A DNA stretch of 64,000 bases from Voacanga thouarsii. Taxonomy: Eukaryota > Streptophyta > Magnoliopsida > Gentianales > Apocynaceae. The stretch lies in assembly GCA_026120185.1 (NCBI GenBank), contig JANUWF010001659.1, positions 5,704,001 to 5,768,000 on the forward strand. Reading direction: 5' to 3'. Below the pieces are notes generated by a model. The model saw only the letters and a list, made by a program, of their open reading frames with translations. It did not search any database and was not told the origin of the DNA. Each line of letters starts with the position of its first letter. Position 1 is the stretch's first letter. Shown one piece after another: positions 1-12,100 of the stretch. The position numbers and the translations under genes were made by a program.

Positions 1-3
1 TTA

Positions 4-66
4 TGGTTTAGTGGTTAGAGCCTTGGAATTTATTCTTGAGGTCTTGGGTTCAAATTCCATCATAGG
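4..66 (+). promoter_or_regulatory. tRNA-like module (A-box and B-box-like) in LTR A1
   Basis: An A-box-like stretch (tttagtggttagagc, 7-21) is followed 25 bases later by a B-box-like stretch (ggttcaaattcc, 47-58), the arrangement of a tRNA internal Pol III promoter. A weak anticodon-stem-like pairing lies between them, and no convincing acceptor stem is visible. The same module recurs in every A and E LTR that covers this region. A relic of a tRNA or SINE captured by the LTR is the simplest reading. Activity is not shown by sequence. Confidence 0.5.
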
Positions 67-1697
67 AGCTTTAGCTTGATTAAATTTTATTTTTGCTTGC
101 GAAGTGTTATTTTCGGCCTTATGTGCTTTGGAGTAGGGTAGAGATGTTGTCCTAAGATAGACATGATAGGAGTATCCTAATCCTACTCTTTTTCCCTACA
201 CAAAATTCCTAAGGGGAATTCATTTCCTCTTGATCCTTAATTTTTCCTATTTCTCAATCCATTAGGATGTTCAATTTGTTCAAGCCAGTTTTATTCTAGA
301 AAAATTCCAACAATGTGTTGTGGCTTTGAAGGTTAAAAATGTCTTAGAGAAAGACATCTTAAGGACCGAAACCATGGAAGAGGGGGAAGGATTTCAAGTG
401 AATTAATTTCCCTAGTGAACTCTCTAAAACTTCACTCTAGCTAGGTTTATTTTCCTTCATGCATAGAACTAAAAATTTTCCAGCTTCTTGTGCCTTCAAG
501 GCTCGAAATTCTCAGCCATTATTCTCTCCCAAATGCTGCCAGAAAATGGCCCTTTTGATCAGCTTGAAACTTGAATATTTCTGGCCATTTTCGGACTGCA
601 CAAAAGCTGTGCAAAACCAGAAAAATCCCTGGGCAAATTCGCAGCTTTGGAGGTCCGAAACCAAGCTATTTTCTTCCAGTTTTTGCTCAGCATCTTAGCC
701 ATGTTTTTCCTCCATAAAGAAGGCTGGAAACCAGCCTTGAAAGACCCTTGAAATCCCCTTCAAACTCTATGCAAGCTGACTGGAAAATGGCAGCCGAAAA
801 CTGCCCAGAAAATTCCAGCCTTGCGAAAATTCTGTGCAGGAAAACTTTCTAACTTTGTTTTCTAATTCATCTCTAGCCGAAACCTCAGCTTTCTTCTGCA
901 CAAACGCTCCTTAAACAGCCATGAGCTGAACTCCATTGTCCTCCCCAAGCTTCTACATGAAATTCAGACATGGCTACCCGAAAATCTCTCCAACAAATCT
1001 CTGCAATCATGCTTGATTAGTTATCAAAATTTCAGCTACCATAATTTAGCAACCTTCCATAAAATATTCCTCAAACAACCAGACATTTCCTCCACCATTG
1101 CACTCCTTATTTTCGGCCACCCTTAGCCTCCTTCAACCAACTTCCATCCAGCTGAAATACTGCACAAGCAGTCGGCCATGGCAGCTTCCCAAAAGCTCTC
1201 CAATAATCAAAGATATTCTTGTTATATTTAGTTTTCAAATTTGCTTCCCAAAAATATTCTTTAAGGATTTCAACAACTAACCTTTCCTTTTCCCTTCCAA
1301 ACCAGACAATCATCTTCCAAAACCCTACAAGCAATTCAGCAGCCCTAATCCCTACAAAAATTTGGCAGCCTGCAATCCCAAAAGCTCTCTATTCTCTTCA
1401 ACTTTTAAGAACACATAGCACACCAAGAACACCTACTCCTTCCTTTCACCTAATACCTCTCCAAATCACTTCAAACTTCTTCTAAAAATTTCAGATTTCA
1501 TCTATTCACTATTGTGAGTCCATCCACACCAATTTTAACACCAAACTCCAAAATCCAATTTGCTCTTTTGGATAAAAAACCAAAAATTTTGTGAAGGCGC
1601 AAGAACACCTTCAAGGTAGGTTTATTCAATCAACTTCATCTTCGCTAATCTTCAATCTCTAATGAACATATATGTGTTTAAGCATGCTAATGGACTT

Positions 1698-1698
<1 letters not shown>

Positions 1699-1755
<57 letters not shown>
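1699..1755 (+). repeat. (CT)n microsatellite in LTR A1
   Basis: About 28 CT units. The tract occurs at the same place and in the same sense in all four family A LTRs (also 21262-21294, 34094-34127 and 42938-42977 as GA on the plus strand), but not in the E LTRs. It could be a pyrimidine patch near the transcription start. The serine-leucine ORF read through it is a by-product of the repeat. Confidence 0.9.
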
Positions 1756-1757
<2 letters not shown>

Positions 1758-4589
1758 ACCGAACACTCCCTCTCTTTTGGCCGAATGATTTCATCAACCA
1801 TGGCCATGCTTCATTCATCTTCTTTGGACGGATTTAGACATCTAGGAGTTGAGATCCATTCGAAACTCCTTCAAGGTATTCATTAATCAAGTAAGCCTTT
1901 TAACCCTTCTTTTAAATTCTAGATTCATGTCTCTAGGATGATGTTGATAGAAGATGAATTATGAATAGGGTTGAGTATATATTGTGGTGATGAGTTGAGA
2001 GTGAAGCAGGAATATATGTATGAATATGTTGGAGATGGGATTTATGCATGAATGGATTATCCTGGTTGATTGTATGGTGTTTTAGGGTTTAATGCATGTC
2101 TCCATGTCATATGTAGTATTTGAGATCAAGTATGCTAGAGATTATGTTACCTTTGGTGAATAAGATTTATATTCATGTTGGATTATTGAAGCCATGATTA
2201 TATTTATGCTAGTAGAGGTTAGATCATGTCTTGATAAATTTAGATCTATGCTTATATGCATGATTTGGGTGATTTTATGAATGGAAGGGTTGTATATGTT
2301 CATGATTGTGGTTAGCCATAGAAATTGATCATCATCTAGTTGTCCCTAAGCTAATTTTTTATTTCATTAATAAAATATTTAATATTTTGATTTTGCTAGA
2401 AAATTCGAAAAAACCCATAGGAAGTAGATTTGAATTATTAAAAGGATATTTTAGTCAAATAAATGGTAGCTTTTATTCAAGGAATAAAATATATAGATAT
2501 TATATAAAATGATAAAATCAACTAAAGCCTTTTATGAAAATAATCATAATAAGTAAAATATTTATTATTAAAAGTTTAATTATTACCTTTTAATCAAAAC
2601 CTATAAAAGTCTATTTATTATCTTCCAATCAAGACCCATTAAAATTTATTTTTAACTAATTTTAGCTAGCAATTATTTTCAAACAATTAATTATTAATAA
2701 TCACTACTTTACCTAATACCTAAGACTTTTAACCAATTAAACTCTGAATTTAGCTTAACAAGATTTAAACCTTCAACTTATTAGTACTTATTTCCCAAAA
2801 CATTAATTATTTTAAATATCAAATTAGGCTTAGCTTATAAACCTCTTTATTTATTGTTTGGCCTTAAAGCTTGGGACACTAGGATCATGGTAGTAGTGAG
2901 TTGAGTTGTTTTAAATTGAGAAAGTGAATTTTGGCTTGAGTTTGATTGTGGTTTGTATTTGCCCATACGGGGTTAGGTAAGCTATTGGAGACCTTTTATT
3001 GTGAGCAAGAATCAGGTAAGCTCCTGCATAAAACTTGATTGATGTAAAATGTTTATTATGGCAAGCCAAATGTAGAGTGCATGGACACTCATTTCGGTAA
3101 AAGCAATTGAGGATTGATTTCCTCCTTACAGTCAAACAAGTTATTTGAAAATCCATAAGCAGTTTTACTCAAACTCAAAACTCTTTCTAAAACTGATTTT
3201 GATAAAGACTTTGGAAACCCTTAATTGCCATTTTCATGTGGAACTGTGTTTTGTTCATTTTCTCCCAAGTGGGACATGTTACGTTGAGTACTTAATAAGG
3301 GTGGACTGCTGGGGCTAGTCTTTGAGGGGTTAGGGTAAGTTTCTCAGTAGGTGGCCACCTCTGAGGGGTGAGTCCTGCCCGGATAAGATGTCAGTCCAAT
3401 AAGTCGTGCCGGTCCGAGCTAGCAATTTATTTTTTAGTCAAGTGACTATGTTTTGCCGGAATGGACACCCGGTTGTTGTTTGGGTATAGAGAAGGAAGAG
3501 TATCTTGCCCGGTAGGCCGATCACCTACCTTTTTGTCAGTCTGCACAAAGTGTCAGTATTCTGATCGGTTATAAGGCCCAACGTGTGGTAACCCATGATC
3601 ATTTTTTTTGAGTGGTTGATTTTATTGATTATGTATGGTTGAAAAAGCCAAAACACCACTCTTACTTTTGACTAATGTTTATTATTTGCCAGTGATTTTT
3701 TTTATAAAGAATTTCATACTTTGCATACATGAACTATTTCCATTGGACACTCAAAGCACACACGGACTTACTGAGATTTTTGTCTCATCACCATTTTTAC
3801 CATAATTTCAGGTCGATCCTGCTGTGGGGATGAGTAGCTAGTGTTATCTGCCTTGGAAGAGAATTTTGTCATTTATTTTTGTGTATTGCTTTGGGGAGTT
3901 GAGAGTGGATGGTTTTATTTATGGATTTGTGTTTCTTTTGGGAATTTGTGGATTTATTCTTGAGTTGTAATAAATTTTAAGTTAAAGTATTATTTTTATT
4001 CCGCTATTTTATTTGTGTGACCTAGTTATAAAGACCCTTTGTCCTTTGGACGGGGCGACATCCCTGGCCCTGGCGGGCCTAGGTAGCGGGGTGTTACAAA
4101 GTTAAACATTTTCCTTAACCATTGGCTAGCCGTCAGCTAAACGTCAGTTGGACGTTGGCTAGACATTGGGCACATCGGCTAGGCGTCGGCTAACCATTGG
4201 CTCTTTTTTTGTCCAAGCATGATTTGACCCGAAAATGATATTTGGTGTAGGTTTATCGATAAACGGCTAACGGAACGTTGAAAACGGTCGGAACGGTGAT
4301 TAAATGGCCGTAAACGAAAAGAGTTGCTTAGGGCACGAGGTGAGTCCCTTTAATTTCTAAAACCTTTTGAAAGCTAGTGTCTTTACTTTTCCATGAAATA
4401 CTATGTTTTATACTGTTTTGGAAATCCCTGAATAAATTTAAGGTTTATTTGAGTAAGAATTGTTTTATGCCATTTTGGGCTTGAATAAACTGCATAATTG
4501 GCTTGGAATCCTTAATGGATGATTAAAGTATGAATTTTGTGAATTTAGTCCTTTTGGATTAAATATTTGGAATTTTTGAAAAATGGTAA

Positions 4590-4985
4590 TTCTTGAAATC
4601 GGGTATTCATAAATTGACTAGGATACCCTTATTGGAACATTTTCTGAAAATGTGTTTGAAAACTTCAATTTTAATCCTCTTTTGGGATTGAAATTTTGGA
4701 TTTCTTGAAATGGGTTCCATTTGGAATTAGGTATTTGAAAACAATCCAAATGTCCTTATTGGAATGATTTATGAAAATATTTAGAATCGAATATTCGGCA
4801 AATGACCGAAATATCTTTATTGGAACTATTGTGAACACTTTTCAAATCAAGTAAGGGTAAAATGACCTAAATACCCTTTGAAAGTCTTTTGGAATCGAGT
4901 ATGGGTAAAATGAACCGAATACCCTTAAAAATGACTTTTGTGATCAAGTATTGGGAAAATGACCCGAATACTCTTGGAAATTTAT
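4590..4985 (+). repeat. Degenerate hairpin-forming tandem array in LTR C1
   Basis: About six units of roughly 60-70 bp. Each has a core like GGGTATTCGGT then ACCGAAATATCC, so the two halves of each unit are imperfect inverted repeats. The homologous array in C2 is at 30110-30530. Unit sequences have drifted, but the paired arms are still visible. Confidence 0.65.
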
Positions 4986-5352
4986 TTTGATGTGAGAAAA
5001 GAACTCTTTACCTTATTTTGACATGGTTTTGGAAAATGATCTCTTGATATGAGATTGATTTTGGAAAACGACATTTTGATCTCGAATTTTTTTTTATTGG
5101 CCTGATGTGCCTATGGAATGAATTGATTGGCTTTATGGGGCCTATGGAAATTATTAACTGACTTGCATGTCAGTAGGATTAAATTCTAAAAAATAATATT
5201 TTGCCTCAACAATTTTTTTCTTGATGTGGAAAATGGTTTCCGGATGTTCTCAAGTACGAGCTTTTTTTGGATTTGGAAACATGGTGAACAATATGAATCT
5301 TGATTTCATGATTTCTTGAACTTGTTAATCCTTGAATCCAATACATGACTAA

Positions 5353-5545
5353 CTCGAATACTTGGCATATGCACTAACCTGAATACTTAGTGTAAGCACT
5401 AACTTGAATACTTAGCGTATGTACTAACTTGAATACTTGGTGGAAGCACTAACTTACTCAGTGTATACACTAACTTGAATACTTAGCATAAGGACTAACT
5501 TACTTGGCGTATGTACTAACTTGAATACTTGGTGTAAGCACTAAC
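5353..5545 (+). repeat. 25-bp minisatellite, about 8 units
   Basis: Tandem units of the form TTGAATACTTGGTGTAAGC followed by actaac. Six are 25-26 bp and two are 21-bp variants lacking GAAT. The array is absent from the homologous part of C2, so it arose or expanded in this copy or its subfamily. Confidence 0.85.
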
Positions 5546-5608
5546 TTGATTCTTGGTAGTACGCTGCGGTGTACTTACCCTCTCGGCAATGCACGGTTGA
5601 GTGCTGTA

Positions 5609-7136
5609 TGATAGGTCCTAAATTAGTCATATTTTTCTTAGTTATTTGAGGCTATTTTGTGATATATGTTCAATAACTAGTCATATTCCTTCATATTTGA
5701 GATTTTACCCTTGGAAAGGTATTTTGTTTATTATTTCAGATTTTAGGGGTAAAATAAAGCAAAAACATAGCAAAATAGAACTTAGGTGGCGTCGGCCAGG
5801 GTAGAGGAACCAACGCCGGCCACACACTGTTGGCACACACTTCGAGATGATAAAAAATTGTTGAAATAGGATTGGAACAGAACCAAACCAGCGCCGATTG
5901 TACTCTGGACAATATTGTGCTGAAATCAAGAAAAGATCGATTAACGATTGAAGAAACAGAACACAACCGGCATCGGCTCCAGTAGCCAAGGCGGCGCCGA
6001 CTGTGCCCTGAGGATAAGATGAAATCTTGATTTTTCAACGCGATTTTTGGTAATCTGCAGAATTTTAGTATCTTCCTACTTCTACTAGGTCAAGAACCTT
6101 GCACCAATAAGTTTAGGCACTTCCTAAGCCTATAAATAGATGAAAAATACAAGAGAAGGGGGGAATTCATAGAGCATAACAAAAAATCACTCAAATCAAA
6201 GGAGGAATTCTCCAAATGAATGAGGATTGTACAAGAAGGTTTTCAAAGGAAGAAGAAGGAGGTTTATCTATGAGTGCTTTCTTTTACTTTTTTTTTTCTT
6301 GAACAACGATGTTTTAATTATTTTATTGTAATTTGACGTTGTTTTAGGTATTCATGATTTTTAGAGTACTTGATCTTTTGATTAATTGATTTTTTTTCTT
6401 GGTATTTAATTACTTGAGCTTATTACAAGATTAATTGGTTGGTTCTTTCCATTAACTCGCTGAGACCAAAGGGGTTGATGGTGGTTGCAATTTATTAATT
6501 TCATATTTGTTGTCTGTTAACTCGCCGAGACCAAAGGGGTCAATTGATGAGGACTAGGTAATTAAAGGTTAATTGATGTTTGCCGAGACCAAGGATTCTT
6601 TGGTTAATTTCATGTTTTAAATTTGCCGAGACCAAGGAAATTTAGTCAAAGATTGTGTTTAATGCATCTTTTAGGTGAATTAGTTGAGACGAGACCAAGT
6701 GATTCTGATTTATCTAGAAGGTAGTGATTGCATGGATTGAAAAAGAAGTGAATCTATCTTAATCCTTCATGATGCTAAGAGAATAGTTAATTATGATAAT
6801 GATTAAGTCCTTTAAGATCATGTTTGTCAAAATAATGGTTTGAGTTACATAATTCTCCATCATTGACATGTAAATATATTCTTTTATTTTCTTTTATTTT
6901 TTATTTTATTTTCCTTTTTATTTGTTTTTCACTTTATTGAGTCGATTAAACAATGAAAGAAAAGTGATTAATGCATACTTGTTCTTGGAGGATCGACACT
7001 CGTTTGAACCCTATACTATGCTTAATGATGAGTACGCTTGCTCATATGTGTAATTTGGGATTAATTTTTTAATTTAAACTTGATTGGGAATATACTTATT
7101 TTTCTATAATTTTTATACCCAAATAAATACGCATCA
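5609..7136 (+). mobile_element. Solo LTR X1
   Basis: Starts TGATAGG and ends ACGCATCA, flanked by CTGTA (5604-5608) and CTATA (7137-7141), a 5-bp TSD with one change. The unoccupied site is seen in C2 at 45836-45850, where gagtactgta runs straight into ggctgcggt. An inverted copy, X2, lies at 52773-54312. No internal domain is attached, so this is a solo LTR of about 1.53 kb. It has a TATA box at 6131 and five spaced copies of a GAGACCAA motif (6459-6700). Superfamily is not determined because no coding region is linked to it. Confidence 0.88.
6131..6138 (+). promoter_or_regulatory. TATA box of LTR X1
   Basis: TATAAATA preceded by cctaagcc. The same site in the same context is conserved in X2 on the minus strand (53758-53765). 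It is the likely core promoter of the X family, with transcription starting about 30 bp downstream. Confidence 0.6.
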
Positions 7137-7701
7137 CTATAGGCTGTGGTCTAAGCACAATGATACATGACGCCAAAGGCAAAGCCTTGTGAGCTTTGCA
7201 TACAGGCCGATCTTTTGTTGGAAGAATGCCTGTTTTGTGAAAATTGGGACAATGATTTGAAATTGAATTACTATTTTCCAAAAATGATTAAGTTCTGAAT
7301 AAACTATTCTTTAGAGGATTTTGGAATTATTTCTAGTGAACAAATGAATTGTTTTCCCTACAACGGTTTTATGTACTATGTCGCTTTATTGAAGCACTAG
7401 CACACACGGGACTCACTAAGTGATTTTCACTTATACGTTTGCTATTTCCCTTGAAAAATTTAGGATCAGAGGTGTAACAGAAGTGCGGTGGACTTCCAGA
7501 GGCTTATGCTTTATCTTAGACCTATTATATCCTTGAGTGTATATATCAAAAGTCAAATTCTTGTACTTTCTATGTTAGGAAAAAAAATTCTACTGCCTAT
7601 TGAGTTAAGTTTGTTATAAAGATCCTATGTCTGAGCAATATGATGAGGCGACATCCCACAAAGTTATTGCCCACTTCGTTATGGAAATATGGGGTGTTAC
7701 A

Positions 7702-9159
7702 AGGTTGATGGCTGAAAATTCTGGTAGCATTTGAAGGAGTTGGTAGCTGAAGTTGTTGATTATTTGGTGGAGCGAATGAAGGCTTTCAACTTTCAATTTC
7801 AAACCATTTTGAATGGAGGAAAACTAGGAGAACTTTGAGGTGTAAGCATGGTGATTTTCAGTTGCCATGTTTGAAGTAAAGAAATTGATCAGCTTGCTAC
7901 CTCAAGAAGTCTGTAAGGATGAAGAAAAGAAATGAAAGAAAAATCTGATCATCTATTATTTTACAAGCTGGAAAAATTTTGATCACTTATACTTAATTTG
8001 AGTAGAAAAACCTTAGGGAGTTTTTAAGTAAGAATTCAAACTATTTTGAATGGATTTTGTAGATAGGAAGTCGGGGTATTTTGAGTTACTCCTATGGCGT
8101 TTTCAATCGGCTACAATGGTGAATAACAAGAACCAGTGGTGAAGATGATCATTGGTTTTAAATGCTCAAGAGTTCAAAGGCTAAATGGAGAAGGATATTG
8201 TACTAACAATAAATGACTGATTTTGTGTAGAGTTGGATATTTGTTTTTGCTTCTTAGATCCTTTGGTATTGTAGGCTAAAATGGTAAAGATAATTTCCAG
8301 CTTTTGCACTCATCAAAGAAAACTACATTGCAAGAAAGCTCATAAGGATAGCTGGAATTATTTTGGTCACAAAGTAAAAATGTAGTAACCAGAAACCCCA
8401 AGAAATGAACAAGGAAAATTTTCTAGCTTTTCTCAAAATCAAGAATTGGTTGCATCAAGTTTTCATTGAGTTTAAAGTAGAAAATTCAATCTTTGTATAA
8501 CCAGAATTTTCTTTCAAATTCATGGTCTTTAAAACATTTCGAAATTCCTCTCCCTAAACCCTTCCTAGAATTCGGCCAATGTGGTTTTTGGTATGTTGAA
8601 GGTTTCAAAAACCAAGGCATTTAGGAGTTTAGAACATAAGATAATAGAAGGATTCAATAATAAAGAAATTTCAAACTTGAACTTGTTAAGACATAAATAA
8701 CAAAATAAGGGAAAGCTAAAATTCCACTAGATTCTCTTTAAGATAACATCAGTTAGAAAATTACCAATGTGTCTTCTTAAATCAAAATTCCTAGATTCAT
8801 GGAATGTAAGAATAAAATTGAAGTAGTAGTTAGGATAATTAAAAATAATACTTAGTTGATAGGATTTTAACTCAAGAATTTTGGAATTAGAGACAAAGCT
8901 CTATCCACCTAACCACATTAATTCTTGTTTTTATTTTCCCGACTTACTTCCCTTCTAAATCCTAAGCTTCTCATTCTCTCATCTCTAAGCAAAATTCTCT
9001 AATTGCCCCAACTACTCATCAAATATAAATAAATCATATAGTTCATATATAATAATTTTAAAACACACAAATTCATTCAGAAAATATTTAGTCATGCAAT
9101 ATGTCATGAAATATAACCCATCCCTCTAATTCTAAGGTAGGCTTAGGTGGTAGTTTACA
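7702..9159 (-). mobile_element. LTR E-left, diverged relative of family A
   Basis: Read on the minus strand it begins at 9159 with TGTAAACTACCACCTAAGCC and follows the layout of family A LTRs: the start block, the tRNA-like module (8860-8919), then the region with cttttc and ggctgaaa motifs. It is cut on the left by the C1 insertion at 7701, and the rest lies outside the window. It sits immediately after the last helicase residues of the Helitron. The small ORF at 7614-7802 is not supported as a gene. Confidence 0.7.
8860..8919 (-). promoter_or_regulatory. tRNA-like module in LTR E-left
   Basis: On the minus strand an A-box-like run (gttaggtggatagagc) is followed by a degraded B-box-like run (gagttaaaatcc). 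It holds the same position in the LTR as in family A, although E and A are well diverged elsewhere. Confidence 0.4.
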
Positions 9160-9164
9160 AGTAT

Positions 9165-12100
9165 CTTCAAACCTTTTTGTAATATCACACTTGAAAGTGC
9201 TGTATACAATTGACCATGGCTAAACACTGGTTTATGCAATTATAAAATGACTTTTGCCAATGATTGTCCTTAACTTTTGTTGATTGTCATGGCATAGCAT
9301 GTTTTCACTAGAAATTATCTCCAAATGAATGTGCATGGAAGTTTTACATTAGAAGAAGACAAATCAATTCTAGGAATAGGTACTTTTTGGCTGACATGTG
9401 ATTCTGATATGATTCCTACGTCAATAACCCTCTTCCTTGTTTGTGTGATGATGAATCTTGTTCTACTACACATCCTTTTAGTTGGATTGATATTTCTCAA
9501 TAGCATTATTGGAACATCTTTTTCTAACTTCAACTTATGATCTAGAATTCCTGGAAAGTTCAAGGTATTGAGAAATTTAACTAGCTGCCACATTTATTAA
9601 TCCAGGCAATTTCCTGATGCCTTATCGATTCTATCTACACTTATATATTCTATTATATCACCTAGTATTTTGCCCAACATAAAGTCATTAATCTCATCCA
9701 CGTTCTCATTTAGAGGAGTCAGAATTGCTCTCTCAGTCAAGTATACCTCATATGTTATGTGATGTTGAAATTCTGTTTTTGTAGCATTGACAATGGCATT
9801 GATTAGATCATCTGTCTTCTCCAATATGTGTGATTTTGGTATTGTGATCCCTATTAGTTTAATGTCTTTGCCTCTTATTATTGCTAGTTCAAGTCCATCG
9901 CCTATGTTTAACAACCATTGAACGAATTATGCAAATTCTTGAATTTCTTTCTTTCCATTTGCTGCTTGTTGTTCGATTCTCATGTTTTGGGAAAGTTCTA
10001 AGATTTTGCAATCTTTCCATAAATATGACTGGTTTAGTGATGAGTGTATAATATGTGCACGTGAACCTTTTGCAATTACTGGTAGAATTTTGTTTGAAAT
10101 CTCCTCCCAAGAGTACTGTTTTCCCTACAAAGCATTTTTCTTCATTGAATCCCATAGATCCTTTGAGAATGTCTTTGAGAGTTCTATCTACTATCTTAAA
10201 AACATATTTAGAATAGATGAAAGATTATAAATGTTGTTATCTATTTTAAAAATTTTCATGAAGCAGATTTATGTCATTGTAGATGATAAATTTCATTATG
10301 CACTTTAGCATCGAGTAGTGAATACACAAATGCACATTTCTGTGTACCTATTGTTTTCATTTAGATCACACTTAAATCATAGTCCTGATTAGGATTTTGC
10401 TACGAAGGGTTTAGGTGGAAAAACATTTTGTTGAGTTATTTTGACATTTATCATCGATGAGCAAAGAAACCATGATCAATGATGAGTAATATTTCATCAA
10501 ACATGATGCATTTGTTATAGACATGTAGTCATTGTATTTAGTGGCAAAAGCATTAGTGTATGGAAGAAATAACCTGGAATTCATTGGACCTTCATCCCAA
10601 ATACTTAGTGTTGTTCTTTTGATCAGTTTTGCAAGTTAGGTGTTGGCATGTATTACACATGTGTCTTATCCTTTGTTACAAAAGAGATTTTGAATATACT
10701 ATGTGCAGTTCAGCCACCAGGTAAGAGCAATGATGCAATTCCTGTAGTAATTTTTTTTAGTGTTTGTTATACATCATCCAAAGAATCCGTTGAATCATGT
10801 ATATGTTGAATAAATCTCTTTGCATCTATTCATGTATATCATGGATTACCTGATGAAGCAATTGCCATCGTGATTTTGGACTCTAATCTTAGTTTGCTTA
10901 TGATAGCTTTTTAGACAAAGGTTTTACCTGTTCCTCCATAGCCATACAAGAAGAACAATTTGCCTTTGTTATGTTCTACTGCATATAGAACAACATCGTA
11001 TACTTTTTTTTATTTGACTTCAACTTCTTTAACATTTGTTAGTGCTTTTTTGTTAATGATTATATATCATACACCATTTTTTCTCTGATGCAGCTATTTT
11101 GTAGATCTTGTAACAAATTTGATTAGGAAGTGGCATTCCTTCAATTTCTTCAAAAGATTTTCCTTGACGTGACAATAGCACTTGCAATTCCTTGAGTATG
11201 TAGTTCTTGACCTGATCTTCTGACAATGTTAAATGTGGTAGCTTGAAAATCTATCTTTGATGATACTGAATATCATAATCTTCATCTGGTTGGCTTCCCA
11301 AAAATTCTTCACATAAGCAACATTGCAAAAAACCAGTATCATTGCAAATAAATCTCTCATTTGTGCTACAGTTGCCCAAATTGAAGCCTTATCAATAGTC
11401 TCATGACAATCCTTATCTTCATGAAGAGATCCTCTTGCATAGCACATAGCTTTGAAAGAATGGTAAAGGTCTCTATCATATGTAAATATGTCATCAGATG
11501 AACATGGACCATGTACATGATTTTAGAGCATTCTCAAATAATATCTTTCCCTTGATGTTGGATGTGCAAATGATACATCCTATACACTTACATTGCTTTC
11601 TTTGATGCCATATATGTTGTTGCTTTTTCTAGGTATAGTGTTGCGGAAACTTTGAATACGTTATTGTACGTGCATAAGGATCATCTCTGTTTTGCTATAA
11701 CCACTCTGTGAACATTGTACGCCAGATATCTTCTTTATCAATAATTGTTGGTAATGAGGCATTGTCATGAAATATGACACTTTGTTCATCTTCCAGGAAG
11801 TATGCTAATATTTCCACTGATGGCGTCCAAAAATATATATCTTATTCATAGATCCTCAAACATGCCTCACATGTTGAAATGTATCTGCAATCTAAAAAAT
11901 TTTTAATTTCATTCTACTCTACGATATCATCTCCAACAGTGCCATTTTCATTTTCATGAGCTTGCTGCATGATAGCAGTTGTCCTGTCAGGACCTTTACT
12001 AATATTTTTGAACAAATATTTGATTACTTTAGACTTGTTGCATGCTTCCATATTGATATGACTAAAGTACTTGACCAACAAATATTTGTTGTATGGAACA

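Larger units (their letters stand above)
1..4098 (+). mobile_element. LTR A1, Del/Tekay-like gypsy LTR (5' end outside window)
   Basis: Same family as the two LTRs of the full element at 31825-44883 and the solo LTR at 19358-23615, by end-to-end similarity on the matching strand. It ends with the family signature CGGGGTGTTACA at 4098. The family starts TGTGAAACCCCA, which would lie about 250 bp left of the window. It carries the family's tRNA-like module near its start, a (CT)n tract at 1699-1755 and the GC-richer R/U5 end around 3300-4098. It interrupts a family C LTR that resumes at 4099. Whether it is solo or part of a full element cannot be told, because its left side is missing. Stops in all frames; no real gene inside. 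Confidence 0.9.
4099..7701 (+). mobile_element. LTR C1 (interrupted by LTR A1 and solo LTR X1)
   Basis: Pieces 4099-5608 and 7137-7701 match the right two thirds of solo LTR C2 (27872-46527): the cttaaccat...cggcta block at 4110, the hairpin array at 4590-4985 and the block at 7137-7701 that aligns to 45844-46527. It ends with GGGGTGTTACA at 7701. The missing left part must lie left of LTR A1, outside the window. Family C shares its last 80 or so bases (ttataaagac, gacggggcgaca type motifs) with family A, so both are probably related gypsy elements. Its own right flank is family E sequence. Confidence 0.85.

Noticed and set aside
1..70. A functional tRNA gene
   Set aside because: A and B boxes are present, but the acceptor stem does not pair and the anticodon loop is too long. 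It recurs as part of the LTR.
1662..1886. Serine-leucine repeat ORF as a protein gene
   Set aside because: The repeat is a CT microsatellite read in frame. Only the short tail is shared between LTRs, so it is listed as a weak finding, not a gene.
5705..6038. 94 and 100-residue minus-strand ORFs in X1
   Set aside because: They overlap each other in different frames, are not kept open in X2, and lie upstream of the LTR TATA box on the other strand.
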